DNA from: Blastocatellia bacterium
Lineage (GTDB): Bacteria; Acidobacteriota; Blastocatellia; Pyrinomonadales; Pyrinomonadaceae
Direction of reading: 5' to 3'
Assembly (NCBI GenBank): GCA_016789145.1
Contig: JAEUQI010000002.1
Coordinates: 19,143 to 83,142 of the forward strand
Length of the DNA: 64,000 bases
Numbering within the stretch: position 1 is the stretch's first letter; each line of letters starts with the position of its first letter. The position numbers and the translations under genes were made by a program. This document shows positions 6,907 through 15,961 of this stretch, piece by piece. Below the pieces are notes generated by a model. The model saw only the letters and a list, made by a program, of their open reading frames with translations, ran no database searches and was not told the origin of the DNA.

Positions 6907-7278
6907 TCAGTTTTCGATAATTTGGCCGTACGTGATCCGGTGCCCGTCTGGAGTCTTGACACTAAACTCGCGCAAGCCCCAAGGCTTGTTCCCGATCCTA
7001 TGAATGATCTCGGCACCGCGCGTCTGTAGTTCTTCGTAGACCTCGTCAATATTCTCGACCAAGCAATGTGCGAAGTATGAATGGTCGCCCGTCTCGTGTG
7101 CCCACAGAGCGTCACCGCATTCGCCGAGCATTACCTTAAGATCGCCAAACGACAAAAATTCCCAGCCCGGAACTGTGAAATCTAGATCGAAGCCGAGCTT
7201 GTCTTTGTAGTAGGCTGCCTCGATAGCGAGGTCCTTTACAGCGAGTACATGTCGTGTGTGAACTACTTTTCTATCCAT
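6907..7278 (-). CDS. VOC (glyoxalase/bleomycin-resistance) family protein
   Basis: A 123-residue single-module pair of the vicinal-oxygen-chelate fold. The family outline is clear: 'HTRHVLAVKDLAIEAAYY' then 'DKLGFDLDFTVPGWEFLSFG' in the first beta-alpha-beta-beta-beta unit and 'VENIDEVYEELQTRGAE' with 'GLREFSVKTPDGHRITYGQ' in the second. Substrate is unknown; such proteins include dioxygenases, lyases and antibiotic-binding proteins. It is the last gene of a long minus-strand operon, two bases after another VOC gene. Confidence 0.8.
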   Translation of the reverse strand: MDRKVVHTRHVLAVKDLAIEAAYYKDKLGFDLDFTVPGWEFLSFGDLKVMLGECGDALWAHETGDHSYFAHCLVENIDEVYEELQTRGAEIIHRIGNKPWGLREFSVKTPDGHRITYGQIIEN

Positions 7279-7280
7279 AT

Positions 7281-7694
7281 TCAGTTTTGAACATTTTCGA
7301 CTGGATGCTGGAAACAGATACTATAACCATCCGGATCGCTAAGGTACAGCTGCTTCATGCCGTAAGGAGCAGTTGTCGGCGGTACGACGGCCATTCCGCG
7401 ATCACGTAAGAATTCGTATGCGCTTTCGACATCCTGACAGCCAAGATACAAACAAGTGTCTTTGTGCCATCGAATTCGATCAGGTGGGCATTCGGCGGGA
7501 ACATTGCCTGGTTCATATTGGTCATTGAGCATCAAATGGCATCCGTCTTTCTGTATCCAGACCCAACTTGAATCATCACCATCTCCTGAATCGCTCACGA
7601 CCGCAAATCCTAGCATATCGCGATAGAAAGCGAGTGAACGGGGCATATTGAACACCAGCATTAGAGCTGTCAGATATTCGATCTTAAGGCTCAT
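7281..7694 (-). CDS. VOC family protein
   Basis: A 137-residue VOC-fold protein: 'YLTALMLVFNMPRSLAFYRD', 'SSWVWIQKDGCHLMLNDQYE', 'CQDVESAYEFLRDRGM' and 'GMKQLYLSDPDGYSICFQHP'. I chose the ATG at 7692-7694, which overlaps the stop of the upstream ankyrin gene by eleven bases; a longer in-frame start would add 15 residues unlike the family N-terminus. Its tight overlap and the two-base gap to the next VOC gene show co-transcription. Substrate unknown. Confidence 0.8.
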   Translation of the reverse strand: MSLKIEYLTALMLVFNMPRSLAFYRDMLGFAVVSDSGDGDDSSWVWIQKDGCHLMLNDQYEPGNVPAECPPDRIRWHKDTCLYLGCQDVESAYEFLRDRGMAVVPPTTAPYGMKQLYLSDPDGYSICFQHPVENVQN

Positions 7695-8424
7695 AGCTTT
7701 CCGGTAAATAATCGCCGACGAACTTACGTTCCATGCCATTTCCCCAGCCGCAGCCGTGGTCTGAGGTGATCATGGTCTTTTGATTCTCGCCGATGTATTG
7801 GCCTTCGTATGAAAGTAAATGAAGTATCGAGCCCGGCCGAAGGTGTTCGCTCGCCCAGCCGATCGGTGTGGTGCCATAGGCATCTCGAGCTTGTAGGTCG
7901 GCACCGTTCGCGAGCAAATACTCGATCATTGCTTCGTCGCCGTAAGCTGCAGCACGATGGAGTGGCGTCTCTCCCTTCGTTCGAACGTCACGCATGAACG
8001 CTCCGGATTCGGCGCCGGGAATTGTCTTTGCATTCACGTCAGCACCATTTTCGACGAGCAGCTTGATAACGTAGAGAAAATAAGGTCGTCCTGCTTTGGC
8101 AAGTGCATTGTGCAACGGCGTCTCGCCTGTATCGGAAACTTTCCAATTCACATTCGCACCGTGCGAAATGAGAAAATCGACAACTTTCCAGTGGCCAAAG
8201 AACGATGCGTTGCCAAGCTCTTGATCGAGATCGATACTCGACAGATCGCCGCCTGCATCGAGCACTGCCTTGAGCGCGGTAGTGTCGTTGTAATAAACGA
8301 ACCACTGAAGCGGCTTGAAATCGCCCTCATGCAGAACAGATTGCCAATCGGGCAACTTCAACAGGTCAAAGACCAAGTCAGTTCGTCCGCGAGAAATGCG
8401 ATCTTGAAGGATTAGTTTGTCCAT
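7684..8424 (-). CDS. ankyrin-repeat protein
   Basis: A 246-residue soluble protein made of about four to five ankyrin repeats. Recognisable repeat cores are 'DTGETPLHNALAKAGRP' with 'VIKLLVENGADVNAKT', and 'KGETPLHRAAAYGDEAMIEY' with 'LLANGADLQARDAYGTTPIG'. There is no signal peptide, so it should act in the cytoplasm as a protein-binding scaffold. The C-terminal 30 residues ('MITSDHGCGWGNGMERK') are outside the repeats. It lies two bases after the DUF2277 gene and overlaps the following VOC gene. Partner unknown. Confidence 0.85.
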   Translation of the reverse strand: MDKLILQDRISRGRTDLVFDLLKLPDWQSVLHEGDFKPLQWFVYYNDTTALKAVLDAGGDLSSIDLDQELGNASFFGHWKVVDFLISHGANVNWKVSDTGETPLHNALAKAGRPYFLYVIKLLVENGADVNAKTIPGAESGAFMRDVRTKGETPLHRAAAYGDEAMIEYLLANGADLQARDAYGTTPIGWASEHLRPGSILHLLSYEGQYIGENQKTMITSDHGCGWGNGMERKFVGDYLPESYEP

Positions 8425-8426
8425 TT

Positions 8427-8699
8427 CTAGCCTGTACGAAATCGTAACAACGAACGTTCCCTTGCCTTTGCTGCCTCACTCTCTCGGTTTTTCGCGGGTG
8501 CGCTTGTTTCCAGCGAATTCAGCATCTCCTGGGCCGCGGCGGCAATACGTTCGTAGGCAAGCATGAACGCCGCTTCGTTCGCTCGCGAAGGCTTATTCAT
8601 TCCGGAGAGCTTACGCACGAACTGCAACGCCGATGCATTGACCTCATCGGTCGTCGCCGGCGGATCGAAATTGAACAGAGTTTTGATATTGCGACACAT
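8427..8699 (-). CDS. DUF2277 family protein
   Basis: A 90-residue protein with the DUF2277 hallmarks: 'MCRNIKTLFNFDPPATTDEV' at the start, 'ALQFVRKLSGMNKPSRANEA' in the centre and 'SAPAKNRESEAAKARERS' at the end. Small, soluble, helical, of unknown function; the family is conserved in many phyla. It sits between the hydrolase and ankyrin genes with gaps of 18 and 2 bases. Confidence 0.9.
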   Translation of the reverse strand: MCRNIKTLFNFDPPATTDEVNASALQFVRKLSGMNKPSRANEAAFMLAYERIAAAAQEMLNSLETSAPAKNRESEAAKARERSLLRFRTG

Positions 8700-8717
8700 A
8701 CTGCGAGTATACGCCGT

Positions 8718-9389
8718 CTATGCGAGATTTTTCGACCAGTCACTAGTGACGCGAGCCATTTCGTCGAAGACATCTTCGTCGGAAGTACGAGTCCTTTTGA
8801 GAATTTTATAGCTATGATCTGCAGTGTAGATAAGGTGAAGTGAAGCGCGTTTACCGAGGCTGGCGATCGTCCGCTCAAGTAAGTCGAGCGTGGCAAGCTC
8901 ATCACGAGTGCCAGTGAGAAAGAGCATCGGTATGTTGATGTCTCTTAAATGCTCAGCACGTTTGGTATCAGGCCGTCCGGCGAGATGCAGCGGAAATGAG
9001 AACAGAACGAGGCCCACAACACTCTCAAGCAGCGATTCAGACTGTGCCGTCGTCGTCATTCGCCCGCCAAACGAATGCCCGCCGGCCAGCAGCGTCAGAT
9101 CAGGAGCCGCCTCACGCGCCGCCCGGCACGCACTTCGGACCGTCTCAACACAAACCGCTGCCGAATCTCGCCCACGCCCATTCTCAGAATATGGGAAGTT
9201 ATACCGAAACGTCGCAATACCATGCCGTGCAAGAGCCTCCGTAATCGCGACCATAGTCGCATGCTGCATTGAAGTCGACGCCCCGTGGCCAAGCACCAAA
9301 AGGTAACGCGCGGCGCTAGGCCGGATCAAGACTGCAGACACGTCGCCCTTGTCGGGAGTTGCGGTGAATTTGAGCTCACGCGCAAACAT
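8718..9389 (-). CDS. alpha/beta hydrolase (KANL3/Tex30-like)
   Basis: A 223-residue alpha/beta hydrolase. The nucleophile elbow is 'AGGHSFGGRM', the acid is likely the Asp of 'LTGTRDELATL' and the histidine is in 'YTADHSYKI', so a full catalytic triad is present. 'LLVLGHGASTSMQHATM' gives the oxyanion region typical of the Tex30/KANL3 subfamily. The start ATG (9387-9389) overlaps the hmgA stop as TGATG, indicating reinitiation. The substrate is unknown; being in an aromatic catabolism operon, an ester or diketone breakdown role is possible but unproved, and it is not a fumarylacetoacetase by sequence. Confidence 0.8.
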   Translation of the reverse strand: MFARELKFTATPDKGDVSAVLIRPSAARYLLVLGHGASTSMQHATMVAITEALARHGIATFRYNFPYSENGRGRDSAAVCVETVRSACRAAREAAPDLTLLAGGHSFGGRMTTTAQSESLLESVVGLVLFSFPLHLAGRPDTKRAEHLRDINIPMLFLTGTRDELATLDLLERTIASLGKRASLHLIYTADHSYKILKRTRTSDEDVFDEMARVTSDWSKNLA

Positions 9390-10678
9390 CACGGTTTGAA
9401 ATTCTTCTTCAACCCCTGCCAAACATCGCTGTATTGGTGTTGGAGTTGTGAACATTCCACTGCAAAGCGCGTCGGACGGATGATATAGCGTGATTCGAAC
9501 ATGAACGCCATCGTGCCTTCGAGCTTTTGAGGCTTTAGTTCAGAGTTCGATGCCTTTTCAAACGCATCGAGATCCGGGCCGTGGGCAGACATTTGGTTGT
9601 GTAACGAGCCGCCGCCGGGAACAAAACCTTCTTCTTTGGCGTCGTACTGGCCGTAGATGAGGCCCATGTACTCTGACATGTAGTTGCGGTGATACCACGG
9701 CGGGCGAAATGTATCCTCACCGACCAGCCAGCGGTCGGGAAAGATAACGAAGTCGCAATTCGCGACCCCAGCTTCGCCAGATGGTGAGGTCAGAACCGTA
9801 AATATCGACGGATCAGGATGATCGAACGAGATCGAGCCGATGGAGTTAAATCGTCGCAGATCGTAGCGATACGGAGCATAGTTGCCATGCCATGCGACGA
9901 CATCAAGCGGGGAATGATCGATGTCACATCGCCACAGGTTGCCGCCAAATTTCGCGACTTGCTCGAAAGCACCTTCGCTGTCTTCGTACCAAGCAACCGG
10001 CGTTTCGAAATCACGCGGATTCGCGAGGCCATTGGCACCGATCGGGCCGAGGTCGGGCAACTTGAAATGGGCACCGTAATTCTCGCAGACGTAGCCGCGA
10101 CAATTCGCGTCGTCGGGATGCGGTTCAACTTTGAAACGAACGCCACGCGGGATCACAACGACCTCGCCGGGGCCAGCTTGCAATGCACCGAGCTCGGTCA
10201 GGAAACCGAGCCTTCCCATTTCGGGAACGATCAGCATTTCGCCGTCGGCATTGTAAAAATAACGGTCGCCCATGCCGCGATTGAGTGTATAGATGTGAAT
10301 GCCAATGCCGACTTGAGACAGAACATCGCCGTTCAAAGCGATCGTGGTCATGCCTTCGACAAAATCCGTCGGCTCGGTCGGCGCAGGCAGCGGATCCCAA
10401 CGAAGCTGATTTGGCGTAACGTCAATATCATCAGGCTTGCTCAACCAACGCCCATTATCACGTCGCTCAAACGGTCTGTGAGTTACCGACGGCCGTATAC
10501 GATAGGTCCATGTGCGTTTATTATGGTCACGAGGTACAGTGAACGCCGTTCCCGAAAGCTGCTCGGCGTACAGCCCAAGCGGAGCTTTCTGCGGCGAATT
10601 TCGCCCGACCGGCAATGCACCGGCAACGGCCTCGGTCGCAAATTCATTTCCAAAACCTGTTTGATATTTTGTTTCCAT
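9389..10678 (-). CDS. hmgA: homogentisate 1,2-dioxygenase
   Basis: A 429-residue enzyme that opens the ring of homogentisate to maleylacetoacetate using Fe(II) and O2. The N-terminus '[13 protein letters not shown]' and the metal-binding block '[18 protein letters not shown]' with '[11 protein letters not shown]' (His, Glu, His ligands) are diagnostic, as is '[20 protein letters not shown]'. Length is normal. I take the ATG at 10678; a GTG nine bases upstream is possible. It is the sixth gene of the minus-strand operon started by phhA and follows hppD by three genes. Confidence 0.95.
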   Translation of the reverse strand: METKYQTGFGNEFATEAVAGALPVGRNSPQKAPLGLYAEQLSGTAFTVPRDHNKRTWTYRIRPSVTHRPFERRDNGRWLSKPDDIDVTPNQLRWDPLPAPTEPTDFVEGMTTIALNGDVLSQVGIGIHIYTLNRGMGDRYFYNADGEMLIVPEMGRLGFLTELGALQAGPGEVVVIPRGVRFKVEPHPDDANCRGYVCENYGAHFKLPDLGPIGANGLANPRDFETPVAWYEDSEGAFEQVAKFGGNLWRCDIDHSPLDVVAWHGNYAPYRYDLRRFNSIGSISFDHPDPSIFTVLTSPSGEAGVANCDFVIFPDRWLVGEDTFRPPWYHRNYMSEYMGLIYGQYDAKEEGFVPGGGSLHNQMSAHGPDLDAFEKASNSELKPQKLEGTMAFMFESRYIIRPTRFAVECSQLQHQYSDVWQGLKKNFKP

Positions 10679-10690
10679 GATATTCACAAA

Positions 10691-11146
10691 CTACTTAGAT
10701 CTGACCTTTGGATCACTAATTGGCCATGCACCAACTCCGGCGAACACAGATCCGATAATAGTCAGAAGTGATGGAATCGCCCACAGCCCTATAAAGCCAC
10801 CGGCATGAACGCTGTATTGCTCGCCTCTGCTGATGTAGATATCGACCTGCTCGCCTACTGAGTATTTCGAAAGCAGTTTGTCGATAGATGCAGAATGGCT
10901 TCCTAGAGCCGATCGGTACTTGACGTCACACTGATAAAAACTGAACCGCGAGTTTGGGGCTCCGTCAGCATCACATCGTATAACTTCTGCCGTAAACTTG
11001 TCATACGACTGAATTATCCCGACCGACTTGATCGTCTGCCAGGCGGCAAACGAAAAAAATATACCGCCAAGGCTTAGCACCATCCCGCGAAACAATACCT
11101 CCAAAGGATGCAATTTCGATAGTTTATCAATGATCAGCCTTGGCAT
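10691..11146 (-). CDS. DUF3592 membrane protein
   Basis: A 151-residue protein with two membrane segments, at about 20-40 and 120-142, enclosing an extracytoplasmic domain with the DUF3592 outline ('KFTAEVIRCDA', 'FYQCDVKYR', 'KYSVGEQVDIYISRGEQYSV'). The family has no known activity. It is wedged between a GNAT gene and hmgA in the aromatic catabolism operon with short gaps of 24 and 12 bases. Confidence 0.75.
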   Translation of the reverse strand: MPRLIIDKLSKLHPLEVLFRGMVLSLGGIFFSFAAWQTIKSVGIIQSYDKFTAEVIRCDADGAPNSRFSFYQCDVKYRSALGSHSASIDKLLSKYSVGEQVDIYISRGEQYSVHAGGFIGLWAIPSLLTIIGSVFAGVGAWPISDPKVRSK

Positions 11147-11170
11147 GAGAATATCGCGACACCAAACGAT

Positions 11171-11605
11171 CTACCCAAGCCGCATCTTGCAAATGTCGAT
11201 ACCCGGGCCAAAACCATTGGGCGTGTGCTCGACCGTTACAAATCCAAGCTTATGATAGAAACCCTCAGTAAGCTGCGAGGTGCTGTTAACCATTGGTTTG
11301 TTGCCAAATATCTCGCGCGAACGTTCGATTCGGTATTCCGTCAACATCTTTCCGAGGCCGGTTCCTAAATGGTCATTGTGAACCATTCCCCAGCACAGTG
11401 ACACCGTGTCGTCGTCATTCAATGCAATGCCGCCAGCTCCAACGATATCGCCATCAAGCTCGATCACGTAGTAATTGTCAGGATACTCAGCCAAATAATC
11501 ACGCAATCCCTGCTCTTCGTCGGGGACGAAGTACTTAGGGATATTCGAACGGAACAGCTCGACGACTTGTTCGATATCATCTGATAGGTAGTCCCTAATT
11601 TTCAT
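11171..11605 (-). CDS. GNAT family N-acetyltransferase
   Basis: A 144-residue acetyltransferase with the GNAT fold. 'DNYYVIELDGDIVGAGGIAL' forms the central strands, 'HNDHLGTGLGKMLTEYRIER' is the acetyl-CoA pyrophosphate loop (degenerate R/Q-x-x-G-x-G/A) and 'LTEGFYHKLGFVTVE' is the usual last strand-helix-strand. Substrate unknown. Its start overlaps the upstream AAC(3)-I-like gene by four bases, so the two acetyltransferases are translated together. Confidence 0.8.
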   Translation of the reverse strand: MKIRDYLSDDIEQVVELFRSNIPKYFVPDEEQGLRDYLAEYPDNYYVIELDGDIVGAGGIALNDDDTVSLCWGMVHNDHLGTGLGKMLTEYRIERSREIFGNKPMVNSTSQLTEGFYHKLGFVTVEHTPNGFGPGIDICKMRLG

Positions 11606-12042
11606 GGCTCGATATCAAAATGGTAAACATCTTCGCGAACACCTAGCGATTCGTACAGCTTAACCGCAGGCTCGTCCGGCGGATCGGCCTGTACGTAGAT
11701 CACATATGCCCCGATCTCACGAGCGAACTCTCGCAAGGTGTTTATCAGACCGGTCGCAATACCCTGTCGCCGATGGCTTTCCAAAACTGCAAGATCATAA
11801 ATGTAGACCTCACTTCGTTCTTGTTCAAATTTGCTAAGCACATACGCAGCCAGTCCACCGACTACCTTGCCACTATCAATCGCAACAAGCGGAATGAAAT
11901 CCTGCCTTGCGATAAGTCTCGACAGATATTCATCCGACGGAACGGCACTCTGGTAATGCTCTGGATCTTCGAAAGCTTCCGAAAAGACTTCGTTAAGTTC
12001 AAGCATCCGCAAGACGTCCGCTCTTTCGTAAACGATGTTCAT
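11602..12042 (-). CDS. AAC(3)-I-like aminoglycoside 3-N-acetyltransferase homologue
   Basis: A 146-residue GNAT protein that closely follows the AAC(3)-I aminoglycoside acetyltransferases known from integrons: 'VVGGLAAYVLSKFEQERSE', 'VYIYDLAVLESHRRQGIATG' (acetyl-CoA loop), 'EIGAYVIYVQADPPDEPAVK' and 'LYESLGVREDVYHFDIEP' correspond segment by segment to that family. AAC(3)-I enzymes acetylate the 3-amino group of gentamicin-type drugs. Whether this chromosomal homologue does so is unknown. It lies three bases after hppD inside a catabolic operon, not in a resistance cassette, with no integron or transposase nearby, so it looks like an old resident gene. Confidence 0.75.
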   Translation of the reverse strand: MNIVYERADVLRMLELNEVFSEAFEDPEHYQSAVPSDEYLSRLIARQDFIPLVAIDSGKVVGGLAAYVLSKFEQERSEVYIYDLAVLESHRRQGIATGLINTLREFAREIGAYVIYVQADPPDEPAVKLYESLGVREDVYHFDIEP

Positions 12043-12045
12043 TCA

Positions 12046-13191
12046 CTATAAATTTCCGCGCCGACGCTGCTCTTCTTCAATTGAGACGAACAGCGCTTTG
12101 AAATTACCCTTGCCGAATCCTTTACAGCCTTTGCGTTGCAGTATCTCGTAGAAAACGGTCGGGCGATCTTCGACTGGTTTGGTGAATATCTGCAATAGAT
12201 AGCCTTCGTCGTCGCGATCGACAAGGATGCCAAGTTCCTTGAGCGAGGCGATATCCTCGTCTATCGGGCCGACGCGGTCGAGCAGATCGTCGTAATAGGT
12301 ATCGGGAATGGTAAGGAATTCGACGCCATTCTCTTTGAGCTTAGAAACGGTCGCGCGCACGTCTCGGCATAACAAAGCTATATGCTGTGCTCCCGCTGAT
12401 CGGTAAAAATCAATGTATTCCTGAATCTGCGATTTGCCGGCTTTGCCTGCGGCGGGTTCGTTGATTGGGAACTTGATATTGTGCTGACCGTCAGACATTA
12501 CGATCGACATCAGCGACGAATACTCGGTCGAGATGTCATTGTCATCGAACGTAATGTAACGGAAAAAGCCCATCACATCGCGATAAAAATCGCACCAAAC
12601 GTTCATCTTGCCAAGCTCGACGTTTCCCACGATATGATCGACCATCATGATTCCGGTCGGTTCCCCTGCAACATCCTGGGCCGTAAATCCCGGAAGAAAA
12701 ACGCTGTTGTAATTGTGGCCGTTGTTGGTGTTGTAAGAGATGAACGAATGGATCGTGTCGCCATATGTCGCGATCGCGGCGTGGCGAACCGAGCCGTTCT
12801 CATCCGCGAGGTCATGCGGCTCGGTTACCGGCGTTGCACCTCGTCTTACGGCTTCGTTAAACGCGTGATCGGCGTCTTCGACATAGAAAGCGATATCGCG
12901 CACGCCATCGCCGTGCTGCTTGATATGCTCAGCGGCCGGATGCTCGGGATTAAGCGGCGTTGTCAATACGAAATTGATGTTCGTCTGCCGCATCAGGTAC
13001 GAAGTCGTCTCCCGATTCCCAGTCTCAAGCCCCGAATATGCAGCCCGCGAAAACCCGAAAGCCTTGCGATAATAGAACTCCGCCTGCTTCGCATTCCCGA
13101 CGTAAAACTCAACGTGGTGTATCTTCTTCAGCCCAAGCGGATTCTGCACCGCCGTGTTCGTATCTAGTGCTGTGTTTGTTTCTGTGATCAT
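12046..13191 (-). CDS. hppD: 4-hydroxyphenylpyruvate dioxygenase
   Basis: A 381-residue Fe(II) enzyme that converts 4-hydroxyphenylpyruvate to homogentisate. It has two VOC halves; metal ligands are the His of '[11 protein letters not shown]', the His of '[13 protein letters not shown]' and the Glu of '[13 protein letters not shown]'. Other signatures are '[18 protein letters not shown]', '[10 protein letters not shown]' and '[17 protein letters not shown]'. The C-terminus '[19 protein letters not shown]' is typical. It follows phhA by about 50 bases and is the second step of the pathway encoded in this operon. Confidence 0.95.
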   Translation of the reverse strand: MITETNTALDTNTAVQNPLGLKKIHHVEFYVGNAKQAEFYYRKAFGFSRAAYSGLETGNRETTSYLMRQTNINFVLTTPLNPEHPAAEHIKQHGDGVRDIAFYVEDADHAFNEAVRRGATPVTEPHDLADENGSVRHAAIATYGDTIHSFISYNTNNGHNYNSVFLPGFTAQDVAGEPTGIMMVDHIVGNVELGKMNVWCDFYRDVMGFFRYITFDDNDISTEYSSLMSIVMSDGQHNIKFPINEPAAGKAGKSQIQEYIDFYRSAGAQHIALLCRDVRATVSKLKENGVEFLTIPDTYYDDLLDRVGPIDEDIASLKELGILVDRDDEGYLLQIFTKPVEDRPTVFYEILQRKGCKGFGKGNFKALFVSIEEEQRRRGNL

Positions 13192-13242
13192 TCTTCTATT
13201 CTAACGCTCCAAGAACCCAGTCGCTACAGCTCCCGGTTCTGA

Positions 13243-14169
13243 CTAGAAGCTCTCAATGTACTTTCGCGTCACCTCTTTTAGCTCGGCGTATGACGGTATG
13301 ACGTAAAGGGTCGTCTGCATGTCGCTGTAGGTATATTCGTGATTTATGACCTGCTCGAGATCGAACGGACGTCGCTCGACCTGATCTGAAAACGCGTGTT
13401 CTAGTTCGCCGAATGATGATAATAGCCCTGCTCCGTAGGCTTTGACGTCGCCCTCGTGTTCGACCAGGCCGAATTCGATGGTGAACCAATACAGGCGGCC
13501 TAACTCCTCTAGTTGCTTATCGTTAGCTTTGCGGGCACCGTGGCCGATGAACTGAGAATAGTCGGCGAAATTCGGGTTTGTAAACATCGGAATGTGGCCG
13601 ATGGCTTCGTGGACTATATCAGGCTCGGGCGTGTATGCAGGCTGCGAATGATGGCGAATGTACTGTGTCGAAAGCATGACACGGTACGACAACCACGACA
13701 GAAATCCGCGAGTTTCAACCAGGCCCTCTATCGGTGCGAGACGGAAACCCGTGAGTTCTTTGAGGCGACGATTCATCTCCGAAAGCTGCGGGATCCGGTC
13801 GGTGGTGATGCCAAGGTCTTTCTTGGCACGCAAATAGAATGGCGAAGCGTATTTCTGCTGCAGCTCCTCCAATTCCTCAGCCACATATCGCCAAACACGC
13901 TGTTCTCGCGGACTGTAATCGACATCGACGATCTCGCCGGTTTCGCGAAAATGCTTGGCGTGGCCGGCGATCACGTCGCGTCTTGCACGATAATCCGCAT
14001 CATTTGCGCCGGGATGATCTAGGTGAAGTTCGTTGATATTCTCGAACTTCATATCTTTAAATTCCGGCAAGTCGGCGTCCGAGACAGTAAAATTCTCGAT
14101 CGCAAAGTCGGCTGCGTCGGCTGTGAATGTGGCGGTATCGTTAAGCATCGTGGCGGCGGCTCCGTTCAT
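13243..14169 (-). CDS. phhA: phenylalanine 4-monooxygenase
   Basis: A 308-residue pterin-dependent aromatic amino acid hydroxylase making tyrosine from phenylalanine. The iron site is the two His of '[18 protein letters not shown]' and the Glu of '[14 protein letters not shown]'. '[20 protein letters not shown]' and '[18 protein letters not shown]' are also diagnostic. Bacterial enzymes lack the eukaryotic ACT domain, and this one does too. It is the promoter-proximal gene of the minus-strand operon and faces an Lrp-type regulator across a 180-bp gap, a common arrangement for control of this pathway. The upstream 40 residues are an unconserved N-terminal extension. Confidence 0.95.
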   Translation of the reverse strand: MNGAAATMLNDTATFTADAADFAIENFTVSDADLPEFKDMKFENINELHLDHPGANDADYRARRDVIAGHAKHFRETGEIVDVDYSPREQRVWRYVAEELEELQQKYASPFYLRAKKDLGITTDRIPQLSEMNRRLKELTGFRLAPIEGLVETRGFLSWLSYRVMLSTQYIRHHSQPAYTPEPDIVHEAIGHIPMFTNPNFADYSQFIGHGARKANDKQLEELGRLYWFTIEFGLVEHEGDVKAYGAGLLSSFGELEHAFSDQVERRPFDLEQVINHEYTYSDMQTTLYVIPSYAELKEVTRKYIESF

Positions 14170-14322
14170 AGTTTCGATGTAGCTCGGGAAGTGCTAGTTA
14201 TCTGCGAATAACAGATTGTAATAGATGTCATTAAGTGATTGAATGGGAATTGTGAGTTAGTTGGAGGCTATTGCTAAAGATTATTAGTTTTTCAAACCTC
14301 ACTGACTTAAATTAGTAAGCGG

Positions 14323-14342
14323 GCAAGCAGGGATGCTTGCCG
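14323..14342 (+). repeat. short hairpin GGCAAGC-N6-GCTTGCC upstream of the Lrp gene
   Basis: A perfect 7-bp stem with a 6-base loop ending eight bases before the chosen start codon at 14351. It covers the normal ribosome-binding position, so it could reduce initiation, or be one of the small dispersed palindromes common in such genomes. Confidence 0.4.
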
Positions 14343-14350
14343 TTCCAGTC

Positions 14351-14785
14351 ATGATCGATGAAATAGACAGAAAGATATTACGAGAATTACAAGACGATGC
14401 ACGAATCAGCTACGCTGAGCTTGGCCGTCGTGTTGGCTTGACCACGCCTGCTGTCATCGAGCGTGTTCGCAAACTCGAGGACGCTGAGATCATAACGGGC
14501 TATCACGCAATGATCGACACGGCGAAGGTTGGTCTGCCCATACTCGCATTCCTGCGAATGAGCATCACGGGCGTCGATTACAGCCACATTATCGAGGTCG
14601 CCGTAGAATCGAATGAGATCCTCGAATGCCACCGAGGCACCGGGGGCGACAGTTTCATAATGAAAGTCGCCGTCTCGTCGGTCGAGCATCTACAACAGGT
14701 TATCGACAAACTAACGCCTTATGGAATCACGACAACCGCGATCGTGCTGTCATCACCGGTGAAGCAGCGCACGGTCATTGTTTAG
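14351..14785 (+). CDS. Lrp/AsnC family transcriptional regulator
   Basis: A 144-residue regulator: N-terminal winged helix '[20 protein letters not shown]' with recognition helix in '[20 protein letters not shown]', then an RAM/AsnC effector domain ('[14 protein letters not shown]', '[17 protein letters not shown]', '[10 protein letters not shown]'). I prefer the ATG at 14351 because the protein then begins '[10 protein letters not shown]' as is usual. Divergent placement beside phhA suggests it senses an aromatic amino acid and controls the phenylalanine/tyrosine operon; this is inference from context. Its stop overlaps the end of the convergent serine hydrolase gene by four bases. Confidence 0.9.
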   Translation: MIDEIDRKILRELQDDARISYAELGRRVGLTTPAVIERVRKLEDAEIITGYHAMIDTAKVGLPILAFLRMSITGVDYSHIIEVAVESNEILECHRGTGGDSFIMKVAVSSVEHLQQVIDKLTPYGITTTAIVLSSPVKQRTVIV

Positions 14786-15876
14786 TTCTGTAGATTGGCC
14801 GCCAATACGTGATCCGCAAGCAGCTTGTCGGTCAGCTCATGAGCGCCTCGAATGTTGTAGTTCGTCGTCGTGATAACAATGACGATATCTTGTTCCGGAA
14901 AGATCGCAACCTTGTTTCCGCCGGCGCCTTGCATCAGCACGGCTGGAAATCTTCCACCGGCGGAAACTATTGTCCGTAACCAAAACAGATAACCGTAATT
15001 GTTGGTGTCATTGACCTTCGCTTTTGGACTTATCGATTCGTTGATCCAAGATTCGGGAAGGACTCGTTTGCCGTGCCACATGCCGCGGTTTGCTACCAAT
15101 TGTCCCAGTTTTAGATAATCACGGCTACGCAGGCCCAGTCCGCCGCCAGTCATCGCGAGGCCCGAGGGTGTAATTTGCCAGTCGGCCCTCTCAATTCCGA
15201 GCGGACCGAATAAATGTCGGTTAGCAAAATCGGATACTTTCATTCGCGCGGCTTTCTCTATCACGCCGCCGAGCGTAGCAACACCGGCGGTACAGTAGCT
15301 AAAACTGCGGCCAAACGGCGAATCTTTCGGTTTTTGCGACCATGCCGGAAAGCCGCGTATCGGCAGATCAAGTGTAAATTTCACATAGTTCTCGATCAGG
15401 TACATACGCTCTTCGTTGCCGCGTGAAAATTGATTCTCATCGTCGCATTCGAGCAGCGAACTCATCGTCAGCAGATCCTCGATCGTGATCTTGTCCTTTC
15501 GTGGATCGGAGTTTTCGAAGCGTCTATTTGGAAAGTAAGACATGACTCGGGCATCTACGCCGGAAATATACCTATTGGCGATCGCGGAACCGATCAACAA
15601 GCCCGTGACACTTTTGGTTGCAGAACGAGTATTTCGCAGAACGGATACACCCCCATCGTCGTAATAGGATTCAAAGACCAGCTTGCCTTTGCTTGCAACT
15701 AGAAGACTCGTGACTTGTTTGAAATCGCCCTTTCGGATCGATTCATCTGCGGCTTTAAGCTTGGCCGCCGACATTCCGACGCTGTCCGGATTTGCCGTTT
15801 GCCAGTCGTCTGATTGCTGAGCCGAGATCGTAAAAGCGAGAGTAAAGGTTATGATGCCGAGAATGATCTTGTTCAT
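14782..15876 (-). CDS. secreted serine hydrolase, class C beta-lactamase family
   Basis: A 364-residue protein with a signal peptide ('[18 protein letters not shown]'). The catalytic S-x-x-K is in '[15 protein letters not shown]', the Tyr motif is '[14 protein letters not shown]' (YCT instead of YSN or YAN) and the final box is represented near '[12 protein letters not shown]' (GGN in place of HTG/KTG). This set fits the esterase or peptidase branch of the family rather than a true beta-lactamase. It is the only gene between two Lrp regulators, and overlaps the first at its 3' end. Substrate unknown. Confidence 0.8.
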   Translation of the reverse strand: MNKIILGIITFTLAFTISAQQSDDWQTANPDSVGMSAAKLKAADESIRKGDFKQVTSLLVASKGKLVFESYYDDGGVSVLRNTRSATKSVTGLLIGSAIANRYISGVDARVMSYFPNRRFENSDPRKDKITIEDLLTMSSLLECDDENQFSRGNEERMYLIENYVKFTLDLPIRGFPAWSQKPKDSPFGRSFSYCTAGVATLGGVIEKAARMKVSDFANRHLFGPLGIERADWQITPSGLAMTGGGLGLRSRDYLKLGQLVANRGMWHGKRVLPESWINESISPKAKVNDTNNYGYLFWLRTIVSAGGRFPAVLMQGAGGNKVAIFPEQDIVIVITTTNYNIRGAHELTDKLLADHVLAANLQN

Positions 15877-15961
15877 AATTCTCGGAGAATAGCATTATTG
15901 GCAGGCCGAAAAACCGCGATTTTTGATCGAAAAATGCGGAAAATGGCCACCAAAACGAAAA

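Noticed and set aside
6751..7029. Plus-strand open frame of 92 codons over the TGGAACG cluster and the VOC gene end
   Set aside because: Starts at a GTG in the repeat element, runs antisense into the VOC gene and encodes iteron-derived sequence with no ribosome site.
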